Below, piece after piece: positions 53,848 through 62,804 of a stretch of 64,000 nt of DNA (the first letter of the stretch is position 1; each line of letters begins with the position of its first letter). A program made the translations under genes and the position numbers. The stretch is from Pedobacter ginsengisoli (GTDB lineage: Bacteria > Bacteroidota > Bacteroidia > Sphingobacteriales > Sphingobacteriaceae): NCBI RefSeq assembly GCF_002736205.1, contig NZ_CP024091.1, positions 2,108,001-2,172,000 of the forward strand. The letters are read 5' to 3'. The notes below the pieces were generated by a model, which was not told where the DNA came from, did no database searches, and saw only the letters and a program-made list of their open reading frames with translations.

Positions 53848-55137
53848 CTATTTTCTGTTTTCTATACTAACAAATTCTCTGTTGGTATGACCTACATATA
53901 TTTGACGAGGACGACCAATAGGTTCTTTATTTTCGTGCATTTCTTTCCATTGAGCAATCCATCCTGGTAAACGACCAAGAGCAAAAAGAACAGTAAACAT
54001 ATCTGTTGGGAAACCAAGTGCTCTGTAGATTATACCTGAATAGAAATCAACATTAGGATAAAGTTTACGTTCTACGAAGTAAGGATCACTTAAGGCAGCT
54101 TCTTCAAGTTTCTTGGCAATTTCTAAAACAGGATCATCAATACCTAATTTCTCTAAAATATCATCACATGCTTTTTTAATGATTTTAGCTCTTGGATCAA
54201 AGTTTTTGTAAACTCTATGACCAAAGCCCATCATACGGAAAGGGTCATTTTTATCCTTTGCTTTGTTAATCCATTTCTCTGTGTCTCCGCCATCTTCTTT
54301 AATACGCTCTAACATTTCAATTACAGCTTGGTTAGCACCACCATGCAATGGACCCCAAAGTGCGTCGATACCTGCAGATACCGATGCATACAAGTTACAG
54401 TCAGACGAGCCTACCATTCTCACTGTTGATGCAGAACAATTTTGCTCATGATCAGCATGCAGAATTAATAAAGTATTCATTGCGCTCACAACCACTGGAT
54501 CTATTTCTATCTCCTCAGTACGTTGCCCAAAAATCATATTTAGGAAATTACTAACGTAATCAAACTTATTTTTAGGATAAATAAGCGGGTGACCTAATGA
54601 TTTTTTATAAATGAAAGATACAATTGTAGGGAATTTAGCCAGCAATTTAATCATTGTTAAATCCATCGTTTCTGGTGATGAATTTGCATTTAATGATTCA
54701 GGATAAAAAGTTGACAATGAACAAACCAATGAAGACAATTGCGCCATTGGATGAGATTTTGAAGGATATCCGTCAAGGAATTTCTTCATATCCTCGTGGA
54801 TTAAGGTATGTCTGCTAATTTGAGATTGAAATTCGCTTACCTCATTTTGTGACGGTAAATCTCCATATATAAGCAAATATGCTACTTCAAGAAATGTAGA
54901 TTTTTCAGCTAGTTCTTCAATTGAATAACCACGATATTTTAAAATTCCTTTTTCACCATCAAGAAATGTAATAGCACTTTTTGTTGACCCTGTGTTTTTA
55001 TAACCAAAATCTAACGTAATATGACCTGTTAAGTCTCTTAGTTTGGAAATATCAATGGCCTTCTCTCCTTCGGAACCTGTTATAACCGGGAATTCGTACA
55101 CCTTCCCACCAATCTTAATTTCTGCAATATCTGACAT
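53848..55137 (-). CDS. gltA: Citrate synthase
   Basis: A 429-residue type II (hexameric, E. coli-like) citrate synthase that condenses oxaloacetate with acetyl-CoA. Catalytic His in WGPLHGGANQAV (about 266), His in MGFGHRVYKNFDPRA (about 307) and Asp in NVDFYSGI (about 364) are present; HADHEQNCS is also conserved. A small N-terminal beta domain (EIKIGGKVYEFPVI) is typical of type II. Monocistronic, with its own -7 box. Confidence 0.97.
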   Translation of the reverse strand: MSDIAEIKIGGKVYEFPVITGSEGEKAIDISKLRDLTGHITLDFGYKNTGSTKSAITFLDGEKGILKYRGYSIEELAEKSTFLEVAYLLIYGDLPSQNEVSEFQSQISRHTLIHEDMKKFLDGYPSKSHPMAQLSSLVCSLSTFYPESLNANSSPETMDLTMIKLLAKFPTIVSFIYKKSLGHPLIYPKNKFDYVSNFLNMIFGQRTEEIEIDPVVVSAMNTLLILHADHEQNCSASTVRMVGSSDCNLYASVSAGIDALWGPLHGGANQAVIEMLERIKEDGGDTEKWINKAKDKNDPFRMMGFGHRVYKNFDPRAKIIKKACDDILEKLGIDDPVLEIAKKLEEAALSDPYFVERKLYPNVDFYSGIIYRALGFPTDMFTVLFALGRLPGWIAQWKEMHENKEPIGRPRQIYVGHTNREFVSIENRK

Positions 55138-55162
55138 ATATATATCTTAAATTTATAATAAA

Positions 55163-55170
55163 CAAAACTA
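55163..55170 (-). promoter_or_regulatory. -7 box of gltA
   Basis: TAGTTTTG on the minus strand matches TAnnTTTG; predicted leader about 19 nt. Confidence 0.45.
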
Positions 55171-55259
55171 ACTAATCCTTTTCTATTAGAATTTAATCAA
55201 CTATAACAAAGCTGTTAAATAATTATTAAATGTGGGTCAAAATCAAGTAAGATTAATAA

Positions 55260-55799
55260 CTACTTACTGGCTTTAATTTCTTCCAAAACTGCCCCACAAT
55301 CCATCATCGCATCTCCATAATACGGATTCTGAATCTGTTTTTCGGAAGCAAGCCAATCTCCTCCATCACCATTATTGGCCATAGGGCAATGTTGAACATA
55401 AATAGAACCCTTTTTTAGGTCTGCATGTTTAAACATCGCAATTACATCTAAACTCAAATATGTAAATTCCTTTCTTTGATTGGCAATATCTTTTGCCGAA
55501 GCTATTTTTTCTGCAATTACAGCAGTATTCTCACATCCTGGAAAATTTGTAAGACTGCTTTTTAGTTGTGTTGCTGCTTTTTGAGCATCTTCAAATTTTG
55601 ATTCAACCAAAGCATCTTTTAAATAGATATAACCATCATAAATATTTTGAACTTTACTGTCGGTTAATTCAACAACAGCTGGGGCGGCTACTACTTTATT
55701 TTCGGATACGCTATCTGTTGAAGCTTGTGTATTTTTTTTATCTGTGTTTGTACAAGACAGAGCCATCAAAATGACCCCGGCCGCAAGATATTTTTTCAT
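55260..55799 (-). CDS. DUF3347 lipoprotein with CusB-like metal motif
   Basis: A 179-residue lipoprotein (ALSC, Cys16 as lipid site) with a Ser/Thr/Asn linker and a helical DUF3347 domain (about 45-178). The C-terminal part has YVQHCPMANNGDGGDWLAS (about 135-153) and NPYYGDAMMDCG (about 158-169), where Cys-Pro-Met and Met-Met-Asp-Cys resemble the metal-binding tail found on CusB-like copper/silver efflux proteins. It may bind copper in the envelope. No efflux genes are adjacent, so the role is inference. Confidence 0.82.
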   Translation of the reverse strand: MKKYLAAGVILMALSCTNTDKKNTQASTDSVSENKVVAAPAVVELTDSKVQNIYDGYIYLKDALVESKFEDAQKAATQLKSSLTNFPGCENTAVIAEKIASAKDIANQRKEFTYLSLDVIAMFKHADLKKGSIYVQHCPMANNGDGGDWLASEKQIQNPYYGDAMMDCGAVLEEIKASK

Positions 55800-56047
55800 A
55801 CTTTATCTATATTTTTATGAATCAATGAATCTAAAAGCAGATCTAAATTAGCAAAATCATGCTTGCATAGCTCTAAAATAGACCCATTACTTCGTTTTGT
55901 GGTTAAAATACCCATTTTTATTATAAATAACTAAAAAAATATGTGAAAAAATATCAGCCTTTTAATAAAATATTCAATTTCAGGGTGATAATTTGCCTCG
56001 GTTAACCTTAGCAGGTTCAACACTCAAGCTGTACATAATGTACTGCA
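55800..56047. other. Intergenic region with a possible structured RNA element
   Basis: About 300 bases separate two minus-strand genes. No convincing reading frame is seen. Between about 55980 and 56045 the sequence becomes GC-richer and contains AACCT-TAGC-AGGTT (a 5-bp hairpin near 56012-56025) and GTACATAATGTAC, directly before a very strong terminator at 56048-56089. Read on the plus strand, this could be a small RNA ending at that terminator. No known RNA family is matched, and no good promoter is found. Confidence 0.25.
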
Positions 56048-56089
56048 AATAAAGAGCCCTGCCTGAAAATACAGGCAGGGCTCTTTATT
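56048..56089. terminator. Very strong hairpin terminator
   Basis: A perfect 18-bp stem (56048-56065 with 56072-56089; core AAAGAGCCCTGCCTG), loop AAAATA, ending in TTTATT on both strands. It ends the transcript of the barrel-protein gene on the minus strand and would stop a plus-strand transcript equally well. Confidence 0.9.
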
Positions 56090-56102
56090 CTATATTCAGT
56101 TG

Positions 56103-56606
56103 TTATAATTTAAACCCGTAAGCTATTCGCAAAGCAACCTGTCCTAAATTTCCACCTCCTTTTGAAAGGCCTTCATATTTTACCCCCAAGTCAAGTCCGT
56201 TACTCCATGAATAACCTAATGCAGGAGAATAAAGAAATGAAGTTCCAGAACCATTAGTTACTCCAAACGCTGCCCCAAGCTCACCTAATCCATAAAGTCC
56301 TGACCCTGATTCATCAAAGAATACTTTTACCCCCGCTTTTAGTGGGATATAACCAAAATCAGGAACATCAACTCCCCCAACTTCTTTTCCAAGGAAATGA
56401 GTATAGCCTGTAGTTACGGGAATGGATATTTGTTTTGAAACATCAAATTGAAGTCTGGCATCAGCTCCAATTGTAAAGCTATAAGCATCCTTAGTTGGGA
56501 CTCCAAGATTGACCCCAATACCTAGTTTTTGAGCACTGGCATTAGTTGTAAAGAACAACGCCACCGCAGCTACTGCAGTAGCAAAGAATTTTGTAGATTT
56601 TTTCAT
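56103..56606 (-). CDS. Small outer-membrane beta-barrel candidate
   Basis: A 167-residue protein with a signal peptide (MKKSTKFFATAVAAVALFF, cut after ASA) and alternating hydrophobic/polar strands separated by Gly/Asp turns. It ends in YGFKL, with an aromatic near the C-terminus as in barrel proteins. The pattern and length suggest an eight-stranded OmpX- or OmpW-like barrel, but no specific family is recognised. The second ATG at 56606 is used; one at 56618 adds four residues. Confidence 0.65.
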   Translation of the reverse strand: MKKSTKFFATAVAAVALFFTTNASAQKLGIGVNLGVPTKDAYSFTIGADARLQFDVSKQISIPVTTGYTHFLGKEVGGVDVPDFGYIPLKAGVKVFFDESGSGLYGLGELGAAFGVTNGSGTSFLYSPALGYSWSNGLDLGVKYEGLSKGGGNLGQVALRIAYGFKL

Positions 56607-56706
56607 TTGATCGTTCATTTAAATTTAGTGTATAAGTTTTCCCTATACATCTCACTATTTACAAATTGCATGCCACACATTAAAAAGAAAATTATTATCA
56701 TACTAT

Positions 56707-57645
56707 TTAACTTTGGCAGCCAAATTTCAGTTTGAAGGTATTTATAACTTCATCAAATAACTCATCAGCATTCAATTCTATATTAAACCAGTTTATTTCA
56801 ACTCCATCTTTCTCCATTTTTCTAAAAAATGTCATTTGGCGCTTAGCAAACTGACAAATTGCTATAGCAAGCCTTTCTTTTAATTCAGGATAACTAAGCT
56901 CATCGAATAAGTAAGCTGCAATAAATTTATATTCCAAGCCATAAAATACAAGATCCTCTTTGGTAACGCCATCGGCAATCAATTTTTTCACTTCATCAAT
57001 CATCCCTTCTTTAAACCTAAGCTCAAGCCGACTAATGATTTTATGTCTTCGAAGTTCAATATCAGAGCTTAAACCTATAACAAGCGAATTAAACTCAGGT
57101 CTTTCAATTGATTGTAAATTGTTATGCATAAGGTATTCTGCAATCTCAATTGCTCTAATCAATCTTTTGTGAGATGATTGATCTGCTTGTTTTATCAATT
57201 CTGCTGGGTAATCAAACAATTTTCTGCGTAACAATTCTTTATCAAAGTTTTTTAAAGAATCTCTTAACTCATTGTTTACAGGTATAGCGGTGTACTCATG
57301 ATTTTGAAGAATGCTATGAACATACATCCCAGTGCCACCACAAAGAATTGGTATTGCACCCTTTTCAGATATTTTCTGAAAAATTGAGAAAAAATCTTCT
57401 TTAAATTCATTTACATTATACCTTTCACCGGCTTTCTTAATATCAATTAAATGATACGGAATAGCTTTTCCATTCAGCATATACTCATCAAGATCTTTAC
57501 CGGTACCAATATCCATTCCCTTAAATATTTGCCTGCTATCGGCACTAATTATTTCTCCATTCAGTGCGTCAGCCACTTTTACGGCAAGTTTAGTTTTACC
57601 AGATGCAGTTGGGCCTAAAATGATTAATAAAGGGTTTTGGCGCAT
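56707..57645 (-). CDS. miaA: tRNA dimethylallyltransferase
   Basis: A 312-residue enzyme adding a dimethylallyl group to A37 of tRNAs reading UNN codons. P-loop GPTASGKTKLA (about 10-20), the DSRQIFKGMDIGTGK motif (about 35-49), the PYHLIDI segment (about 63-69) and GGTGMYVHSIL (about 103-113) are all conserved; YRTI-like recognition and the C-terminal QFAKRQMTFFRK complete it. Its ATG overlaps the stop of the upstream gene by one base (TAATG), so translation of the two is coupled. Confidence 0.96.
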   Translation of the reverse strand: MRQNPLLIILGPTASGKTKLAVKVADALNGEIISADSRQIFKGMDIGTGKDLDEYMLNGKAIPYHLIDIKKAGERYNVNEFKEDFFSIFQKISEKGAIPILCGGTGMYVHSILQNHEYTAIPVNNELRDSLKNFDKELLRRKLFDYPAELIKQADQSSHKRLIRAIEIAEYLMHNNLQSIERPEFNSLVIGLSSDIELRRHKIISRLELRFKEGMIDEVKKLIADGVTKEDLVFYGLEYKFIAAYLFDELSYPELKERLAIAICQFAKRQMTFFRKMEKDGVEINWFNIELNADELFDEVINTFKLKFGCQS

Positions 57646-58463
57646 TATAAGTATAAAATATATTTCAAATTACCTGTATTATAAACCTTTACATACTCTT
57701 CAGCAGCTACATCTGGCTTTCCGTTAACAAATTCGATTGCTAATCGATGTGGGAAACGCCTAACCAAAGTGTCCAGTTTTAGCCAGATTTCTGCAGGGGG
57801 TGTAATATCGGTCAGCTTAAAACCCGACTGTTCATAAGCCTTTCCCAGCGACCAGTCTCTATCTGCATAGCTCATAATATCATCAGGTTTATAATTCCTA
57901 ATAAAATACTGTAGCAGCTTTGTAAAGCCTCCAATTATGGTATAACCACTTAAACTTGCAAACCGTATCAATTCTGCTGATCTATAACCAGGTGCTAATC
58001 CTTTCATATATCTAAGATTACTGAAACAAACAACAGCAATAATCTGTTCATTTAAACTCAATGCAAATTTGTAATTAGATTTAGCGGATCCGAGCAAATG
58101 ATTATGATCTAAAAAATCATCAACCTGCTTCTGAGTAATTTGAATAACTTTAGTTTTGCGGGCATGAATACGCTTATTCAGCCCAATAATGGATGAAATC
58201 CGCCCTATAACCTGAACTTTTCTTGTTAGCCATATATCTTCCCATAGGTGCAATAAAGAAATATTTTTTATTTGATATTGATCTTGTAGTAAAAGCAGGT
58301 CTTCAGGTCGATAGCTATTTTTAATTGAAATAAGATTAACTATTACTTCTCCTGTCCCAATGGACAGTAAACTATATTCCTTCGATTCAATATCATGAAT
58401 TGCAATACCAAGATCTTCAAAACTGGTTATTACATCTTGTTTCCAAACTGGTTCTATACCCAA
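57645..58463 (-). CDS. Homolog of phage Hef-like homing endonuclease C-terminal region (GNAT-like)
   Basis: A 272-residue protein. The middle, LLHLWEDIWLTRKVQVIGRI then HARKTKVIQI (about 70-115), looks like the tail of the nuclease module of phage Hef-type mobile endonucleases. The rest (about 118-235) follows their GNAT-like domain: FLDHNHLLGSAKSNYKFAL, SAELIRFASLSGYTIIGGFTKLL, DDIMSYADRDWSLGKAYEQSGF. In phages this architecture is associated with mobile genes; here it is locked in an operon with miaA and a DUF1801-like gene, so it may be domesticated. The call rests on remembered motif similarity. Confidence 0.55.
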   Translation of the reverse strand: MGIEPVWKQDVITSFEDLGIAIHDIESKEYSLLSIGTGEVIVNLISIKNSYRPEDLLLLQDQYQIKNISLLHLWEDIWLTRKVQVIGRISSIIGLNKRIHARKTKVIQITQKQVDDFLDHNHLLGSAKSNYKFALSLNEQIIAVVCFSNLRYMKGLAPGYRSAELIRFASLSGYTIIGGFTKLLQYFIRNYKPDDIMSYADRDWSLGKAYEQSGFKLTDITPPAEIWLKLDTLVRRFPHRLAIEFVNGKPDVAAEEYVKVYNTGNLKYILYL

Positions 58464-58831
58464 CCTTTTTCTTTATAAAGTTTAAACCCTGCAGCCAGTG
58501 CATCTTCTATTTGCAACATCAATGTATCATCCAGCTTTTTAATATGAAAACATGATTTACCTTTCAACAATTTAAGCAATTCGGGATTAAAAATCTTCTT
58601 CATCTCAGGCTCTGTATAAACGGGCATATAATAAAACCCTACATGTCCCTTTTGTATAATAACGCTTGCAAAGAAAACTTCATTTCTTTTCTTTCCATCA
58701 ATCACAACATTCCTATCACTCCAAAGATCAAAAGAAGTTTCGCTATTTATTCTATTACTAAAACCCACAGTAGCAAATGGCTGCAGTGATGCTCTAATGG
58801 TTTGAAAAATTTCTACAAAATCAGTTTTCAT
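58454..58831 (-). CDS. DUF1801/YdhG-like small protein
   Basis: A 125-residue cytosolic protein of alpha/beta type with VFFASVIIQKGHVGFYYMPVY (about 51-71) and a C-terminal KGKSCFHIKKLDD followed by a helix, which match the DUF1801 (YdhG-like) pattern. No enzymatic motif is visible. Its last 10 nt overlap the start of the Hef-like gene, so it is the first gene of the coupled set DUF1801-like, Hef-like, miaA. Confidence 0.6.
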   Translation of the reverse strand: MKTDFVEIFQTIRASLQPFATVGFSNRINSETSFDLWSDRNVVIDGKKRNEVFFASVIIQKGHVGFYYMPVYTEPEMKKIFNPELLKLLKGKSCFHIKKLDDTLMLQIEDALAAGFKLYKEKGWV

Positions 58832-58891
58832 TGATTTAAGTTATTGATGAGTATCAATTAAACAACAGCTATCTATCAATATTGTTTACTA

Positions 58892-59983
58892 TTATAAGTT
58901 ATCGGCCAGCCACCATTTTGTTGCAGGGTAGTACTTATCCAAAATCACAGATTCCCCCATTAATGGCGTGGTAGTTTTCAAGTTTTCTTCATCAGCCTTA
59001 TTTACGACTCTTATTATCGGCTCATTCCAATCGTGCATAGCTAATTTGAATTTTCCCCAATGGACAGGTAATAGAACCTGAGCTTTCAAATCAATGGCGG
59101 CCTGTACTGTTTGTTCAGGAAACATATGGATTAAAGGCCAATAAGCATTGTACTGCCCACACTCTAATATTGCAATATCAAAGGGTCCATATTGTTCACC
59201 TGCATTTTTAAAATGTGTATCATATCCTGAGTCACCACCTAAATACAATTTATTTTTTGATGTTTGTAAAATAAAGGCAGACCATGCTGTCTGGTTTCTT
59301 TTAAACAACCTTCCGGTAAAATGACGAGCAGGAAGTGCAATAAACTTGAGCGTATTTTGAGTTGTTTCCTCTCCCCACGACAGTTCAGTAATTTTATTTG
59401 CAGGTACTCCCCAATGCTCCAAATGTGAGCCTACACCTAACGAAACGATAAATCTCTTTGTTTTATCCTTTAACTTTAAAATAGCTTCATAATCCAGATG
59501 ATCATAATGATCGTGTGTGATCAGTACAACATCTAGTTCTGGAAAATCCTCTGCCTTTATAAAATCCGTTCCCTGGAATCTTTTAGTACCAATAAAAGAA
59601 ATTGGAGAAGGTCTTTCACTTAAAACCGGATCAACAAGTATGTTCTGTCCATCTGTTTGTACAAGATAAGAAGAGTGGCCAAACCAAATAACCTTAACAT
59701 TGGAATCATCCTGTTCAAAATTAGGCTTAACAGTAGGTACAGAACCTTTCGGACTACCCTTATCATTTCCTTTCAACATTCCCCTTATCATATCCCAATA
59801 ACTTACATTATCTGGCTTCATGGGTGTCGGCGATAAGTTCTCAAGTGCTCCATCTTTATAATTTGGCAACTTTTTTATGCGTTCTAAACGATTGCCTTCA
59901 GGCACACGTCCAAAAATAGGAAAGCTAAGCACCCAAACTGTTAGGAGTGTAAATGCTACAGCAAAAATTAATAAAGAATACAT
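58892..59983 (-). CDS. MBL-fold metallo-hydrolase (NAPE-PLD/UlaG-like)
   Basis: A 363-residue protein with an N-terminal membrane segment or signal (4-22) and a metallo-beta-lactamase fold. Metal motifs: WFGHSSYLV (about 101-109), THDHYDHLD (about 157-165), LPARHFTGR (about 217-225), GGDSGYDTHF (about 250-259) and a final His in PVHWGKF (about 309). The sequence resembles the NAPE-phospholipase D / YtnP-like group, so a phosphodiester or lactone substrate is possible. It is probably anchored with its catalytic domain outside the cytosol. Confidence 0.88.
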   Translation of the reverse strand: MYSLLIFAVAFTLLTVWVLSFPIFGRVPEGNRLERIKKLPNYKDGALENLSPTPMKPDNVSYWDMIRGMLKGNDKGSPKGSVPTVKPNFEQDDSNVKVIWFGHSSYLVQTDGQNILVDPVLSERPSPISFIGTKRFQGTDFIKAEDFPELDVVLITHDHYDHLDYEAILKLKDKTKRFIVSLGVGSHLEHWGVPANKITELSWGEETTQNTLKFIALPARHFTGRLFKRNQTAWSAFILQTSKNKLYLGGDSGYDTHFKNAGEQYGPFDIAILECGQYNAYWPLIHMFPEQTVQAAIDLKAQVLLPVHWGKFKLAMHDWNEPIIRVVNKADEENLKTTTPLMGESVILDKYYPATKWWLADNL

Positions 59984-60041
59984 AATCTTCTTTTTCAGAA
60001 TAACTTGATGCTAGTGAATATACTTACAAAAATACAATCTA

Positions 60042-61901
60042 TTAACTTACTTTCTCAACAGGTTTCTCCTCCTTTGCAAACTTCTCTGCCAATCCCGTTC
60101 CCGATTGTAATAACTCATTAGTAATGGTTCTGGTATAGTCAGTAATCTCAGCTTTAAAATCGGCAACAGAGGCTCCTGAGCGAATTTCTTCCAGCCTTTT
60201 TTCCCATTGTCCAGTAAGCTCTGCCTGCGCAATTTTCTGATCCTTTACCACGTCATAAACCGCCAAACCTTTAGTAGTAGGCACTAAATTCCTTTTTTCC
60301 CTTACAATGTAATCTCTGTTAATCAAAGTTTCAATAATTGCTGCCCTGGTAGCAGGTGTACCTAATCCACTGTCTTTCATTGCATACCTCAACTCTTCAT
60401 CTTCTATATCTTTTCCAGAGGTTTCAAGTGCCTTTAATAAAGATGCCTCGTTATACAAAGGTTTAGGCTTAGTTTGTTTTTCTAACAAAGCTTTATTTAC
60501 AACCGGAAGCTCCTCGCCTACCTTTACCTTCGGTAAAGATGGATTTTCTTCATCCTTCTTATCATCATCTGATTCATTAAATACAGATCTCCATCCTGCA
60601 GAACGAATTACCGTTCCATTTGCCATAAAAACTGAGCCTGATTCAATTGTTATCTTTGTGATTTCCTTTACACATTCCTGATGAAAAGCTTCAAGCATCC
60701 TTCCCACTACCATGTCATAAATTGCTTGCTTATCACCGCTTAACTGATAAGGAGACTCGCCTGTAGGTAAAATTGCATGGTGATCGGTTACCTTCTTGGC
60801 ATTTACGCTTCTCTTATTTAATGGCACTGTTAGCAGAAATTCAGCCTGCTTTCCAAAATCCTTATGTACCTTCAACTTATCTATTAGGTTTGGAACATTC
60901 GCGTACACATCATCGCCAATGTATCTGCTACCTGTACGCGGATAAGTAACCAATTTACTTTCATATAAGCCTTGTAACAAATTTAAAGTCTGGTCGGCAG
61001 TAAATCCCTTACGTTTATTAGCTTCTTGTTGCAAGCTACTCAAATCATGCAATAAAGGTGGTGGTTCCTTTCTTGGTTTTGCTTCAACGGTTAAAATTTT
61101 ACCACCATTTGAAAAACCAGATGTAGTATCTTTAATTTTTGCAAACAATTCTTCTGCTTCTTCTTTTTTGTCAAAGTTATTTACAGATATTGCTTTAAAC
61201 AGTTGACCATCCTTATCTAACTGTATTGCAAGCTGATAATATAATTGAGGCACAAAGTTCTTAATTTCCAGAAAACGCGAACAAATCATTGCCAAAGTAG
61301 GTGTTTGAACCCGTCCTAATGAAAGGACCGATCGCGCACCAGCCGATATACTAAGCGCCTGTGTTGCATTCATCCCCACCAACCAGTCCGATTCAGATCT
61401 ACAATGTGCCGAATTAAAAAGCGTATCATAATCTGTTCCTGGTTTCAGATTTCTAAAGCCTTCCTTTATTGCCTCATCAGTTTGCGACGAAATCCATAGC
61501 CTTTTAAAAGGTTTTTTGCATTTCAAAAAATAGTAAATGTAGCGGAAAATAAGTTCACCTTCCCGCCCAGCATCCGTTGCTACAATTATCTCAGTAGCCT
61601 CATCAAACAATTTTTTAATGATATCGAGCTGTTTTCTAACACCAGGATCTTCAACTAAGCCATCCTTAGTTTTTATTTTCCTAATCCCTAACTTAAATTT
61701 TTTAGGCAGCATCGGTAAGTGTTGCCTTCTCCATCCTATAAATCCATACTCTTGTGGTGGAGCCAATTGAAGCAAATGTCCAAATGCCCATGTAAAAGAA
61801 TATCCCTTACCCTCTATATAACCATCTTTTTTTGCTGTAGCACCGAAGACTTTAGCCAACTCACGCGCCACTGAAGGCTTTTCTGCAATAACAATCTTCA
61901 T
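60042..61901 (-). CDS. topB: DNA topoisomerase III
   Basis: A 619-residue type IA topoisomerase. Toprim domain 1-150 with IAEKPSVARELAKVFG and TDAGREGELIFRYIY; the active-site Tyr in VTYPRTGSRYIGDD (about 319); HHAILPTGE in the cap, and LGTPATRAAIIETLI (about 515-530). It ends without C-terminal zinc ribbons, shorter than E. coli TopB (653). It decatenates DNA, often with RecQ, and recQ is 18 kb away. It starts 2 nt after the deacetylase-like gene. Confidence 0.94.
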   Translation of the reverse strand: MKIVIAEKPSVARELAKVFGATAKKDGYIEGKGYSFTWAFGHLLQLAPPQEYGFIGWRRQHLPMLPKKFKLGIRKIKTKDGLVEDPGVRKQLDIIKKLFDEATEIIVATDAGREGELIFRYIYYFLKCKKPFKRLWISSQTDEAIKEGFRNLKPGTDYDTLFNSAHCRSESDWLVGMNATQALSISAGARSVLSLGRVQTPTLAMICSRFLEIKNFVPQLYYQLAIQLDKDGQLFKAISVNNFDKKEEAEELFAKIKDTTSGFSNGGKILTVEAKPRKEPPPLLHDLSSLQQEANKRKGFTADQTLNLLQGLYESKLVTYPRTGSRYIGDDVYANVPNLIDKLKVHKDFGKQAEFLLTVPLNKRSVNAKKVTDHHAILPTGESPYQLSGDKQAIYDMVVGRMLEAFHQECVKEITKITIESGSVFMANGTVIRSAGWRSVFNESDDDKKDEENPSLPKVKVGEELPVVNKALLEKQTKPKPLYNEASLLKALETSGKDIEDEELRYAMKDSGLGTPATRAAIIETLINRDYIVREKRNLVPTTKGLAVYDVVKDQKIAQAELTGQWEKRLEEIRSGASVADFKAEITDYTRTITNELLQSGTGLAEKFAKEEKPVEKVS

Positions 61902-61903
61902 AA

Positions 61904-62803
61904 TTATTCAAAAATATCTATACCCACTTTAAATGTGTTGCAATGCGCATCCACTATATCTTTTATATCTGGCGAATATCCTCCGCCCATACTTACCTGA
62001 ACAGGCAAACTGTTATTCTTGCAAAATTGTAACACCATTCTATCTCTTTCCAGACAAGCCGATTTTGATAATCCCAGCTTCCCAAGGTTATCACTTTTAA
62101 GGACATCAACTCCTGACAAGTAAAACACAAAGTCAGGATTATGCTTTAGAAGAAGAGGAAAACATGAATTTAATTTATTTAAATACATTTCATCTTCTGT
62201 TCCATCCTGCAATGCTATATCCAAATCAGATTGCTCTTTTCTGAAAGGAAAGTTCTTATCTCCATGCATGGAAAATGTAAATACTCGCGGCTCACCATTA
62301 AAAATTTCTGCAGTACCATTTCCTTGATGAACATCTAAATCTATAATTAAGATACGGCTGGCAAAACCATTATTCAGCAAGTAATTGGCGGCTATAGCCT
62401 GATCGTTTAACAAACAAAATCCTTCACCCCAATTACTTCCTGCATGATGCGTTCCTCCTGCAACATTAAAAGCTATCCCAAACTGCTTTGCATAAATAGC
62501 TCCATCAATGGTTCCCTGTGCAATCCTAATCTCACGCTCTACCAATTGTTCTGTTAATGGAAAGCCAATCCTTCTTTGTTCTTTTGCAGGAAGCGTTAGA
62601 TTTTTTAATTGCTGCCAATACTCGTTCTCATGAGTCAGCAAAATTACATCCTCACATAATTTATCCGGAGCAAATAAGTTCCTCCTGCTAATAAACCCCT
62701 GATGCAGCAATTGTTCGGGGATTAGCTCATACTTAAGCATTGGAAAACGATGCCCCTCTGGTAAAGGATATGCAAATAAAGGATGCCATGCAATCTTAAC
62801 CAT
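61904..62803 (-). CDS. Histone deacetylase-superfamily protein (AcuC-like)
   Basis: A 299-residue zinc amidohydrolase. Active-site blocks are complete: GGTHHAGSNWGEGFCLLND (about 120-138, tandem His), IDLDVHQGNGTAEIF (about 153-167, Asp/His zinc ligands), YLSGVDVLKSDNLGKLGLS (about 228-246, Asp ligand) and MGGGYSPDI (about 276-284). Bacterial members remove acyl groups from proteins, polyamines or small amides. It is sandwiched with 1-2 nt gaps between bestrophin and topB, probably one transcript. Confidence 0.9.
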   Translation of the reverse strand: MVKIAWHPLFAYPLPEGHRFPMLKYELIPEQLLHQGFISRRNLFAPDKLCEDVILLTHENEYWQQLKNLTLPAKEQRRIGFPLTEQLVEREIRIAQGTIDGAIYAKQFGIAFNVAGGTHHAGSNWGEGFCLLNDQAIAANYLLNNGFASRILIIDLDVHQGNGTAEIFNGEPRVFTFSMHGDKNFPFRKEQSDLDIALQDGTEDEMYLNKLNSCFPLLLKHNPDFVFYLSGVDVLKSDNLGKLGLSKSACLERDRMVLQFCKNNSLPVQVSMGGGYSPDIKDIVDAHCNTFKVGIDIFE

Positions 62804-62804
62804 C

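Noticed and set aside
55980..56035. TPP riboswitch on the minus strand (TTGAACCTG...GGTTAA)
   Set aside because: The CTGAGA box, P3 stem and the AGCGnAGGGA end are missing, and no thiamine gene lies downstream.
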